Shown here piece after piece: positions 31,593 to 31,656 of a stretch of DNA of 31,656 nt (positions within the stretch are counted from its first letter, which is position 1; the number at the start of each line of letters is the position of its first letter). Below the pieces are notes generated by a model. It searched no databases. It saw only the letters and a program-made list of their open reading frames with translations, and was not told the DNA's origin. Position numbers and translations under genes: made by a program. Source of the stretch: Rhizophagus sp. LPA8_4_AMF (lineage: Eukaryota; Glomeromycota; Glomeromycetes; Glomerales; Glomeraceae); the NCBI GenBank assembly GCA_021464525.1, contig JADRCO010000527.1:1-31656 (forward strand). The letters are read 5' to 3'.

Positions 31593-31656
31593 ATTTTTTT
31601 ATTTTTTTTTTTACTAATACAGATCACGTGACATGAATAATACTAAGTGATCGACG

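Noticed and set aside
1..31656. CRISPR arrays, tRNA or rRNA genes, and bacterial-type mobile elements
   Set aside because: No spaced direct repeats, no tRNA cloverleaf boxes and no rRNA-like stretches were seen by eye. The intron-rich genes show this is a eukaryotic nuclear region.

Overview
The window is nuclear DNA from an AT-rich fungus with compact, intron-dense genes. Introns are mostly 50-190 nt with GT-AG ends, intergenic DNA is full of A/T runs, and the gene set is fungal: a stand-alone mRNA guanylyltransferase, a Ync13-type UNC13 protein and a D-arabinose dehydrogenase. Base composition, intron style and a decayed low-copy-looking ORF at the right end suggest an arbuscular mycorrhizal fungus (Glomeromycotina, Rhizophagus-like). 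That placement is an inference. Every gene model below was built by hand from splice sites and reading phase. For each gene the summed exon length is a multiple of three and the reading frame stays open across all junctions.

Layout. 1-4270 is AT-rich non-coding DNA with microsatellites, a GC-rich mini-repeat and CCAAT boxes near its right end. 4271-28317 carries ten genes: XRCC4 (+), mRNA guanylyltransferase CEG1 (-), CENP-Q/Fta7-like (+), a large UNC13/Munc13-like C2 protein (-), an AKAP7-type 2H phosphoesterase (-), ETF-ubiquinone oxidoreductase (+), an SR-type RRM + double zinc-knuckle protein (-), BORCS5-like (+), a SUZ-domain SZRD1-like protein (-), D-arabinose dehydrogenase ARA2-like (+), and then GSK-3 kinase (+), which makes eleven in total. 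28318-30531 is AT-rich DNA with short tandem repeats. 30532-31204 is a broken gene with a frameshift and two in-frame stops. 31376-31592 is a dense palindromic GGATAA/TTATCCG repeat.

The genes are housekeeping genes for DNA repair, capping, kinetochore, exocytosis, electron transfer, splicing, lysosome/vacuole positioning, antioxidant synthesis and signalling. They do not form a pathway cluster. Several pairs are divergent and share very short promoters (121-364 bp) containing CCAAT boxes or palindromes.

I found no novel multi-gene system. The most interesting items are an 8-nt microexon and a probable GC-AG intron in CEG1, a prion-like YNQ minisatellite inside the UNC13-like gene, a plant RS2Z-like SR protein layout in a fungus, a BORCS5 protein with a long disordered tail and no myristoylation site, the decayed zinc-finger-like ORF, and the palindromic repeat at the right edge.
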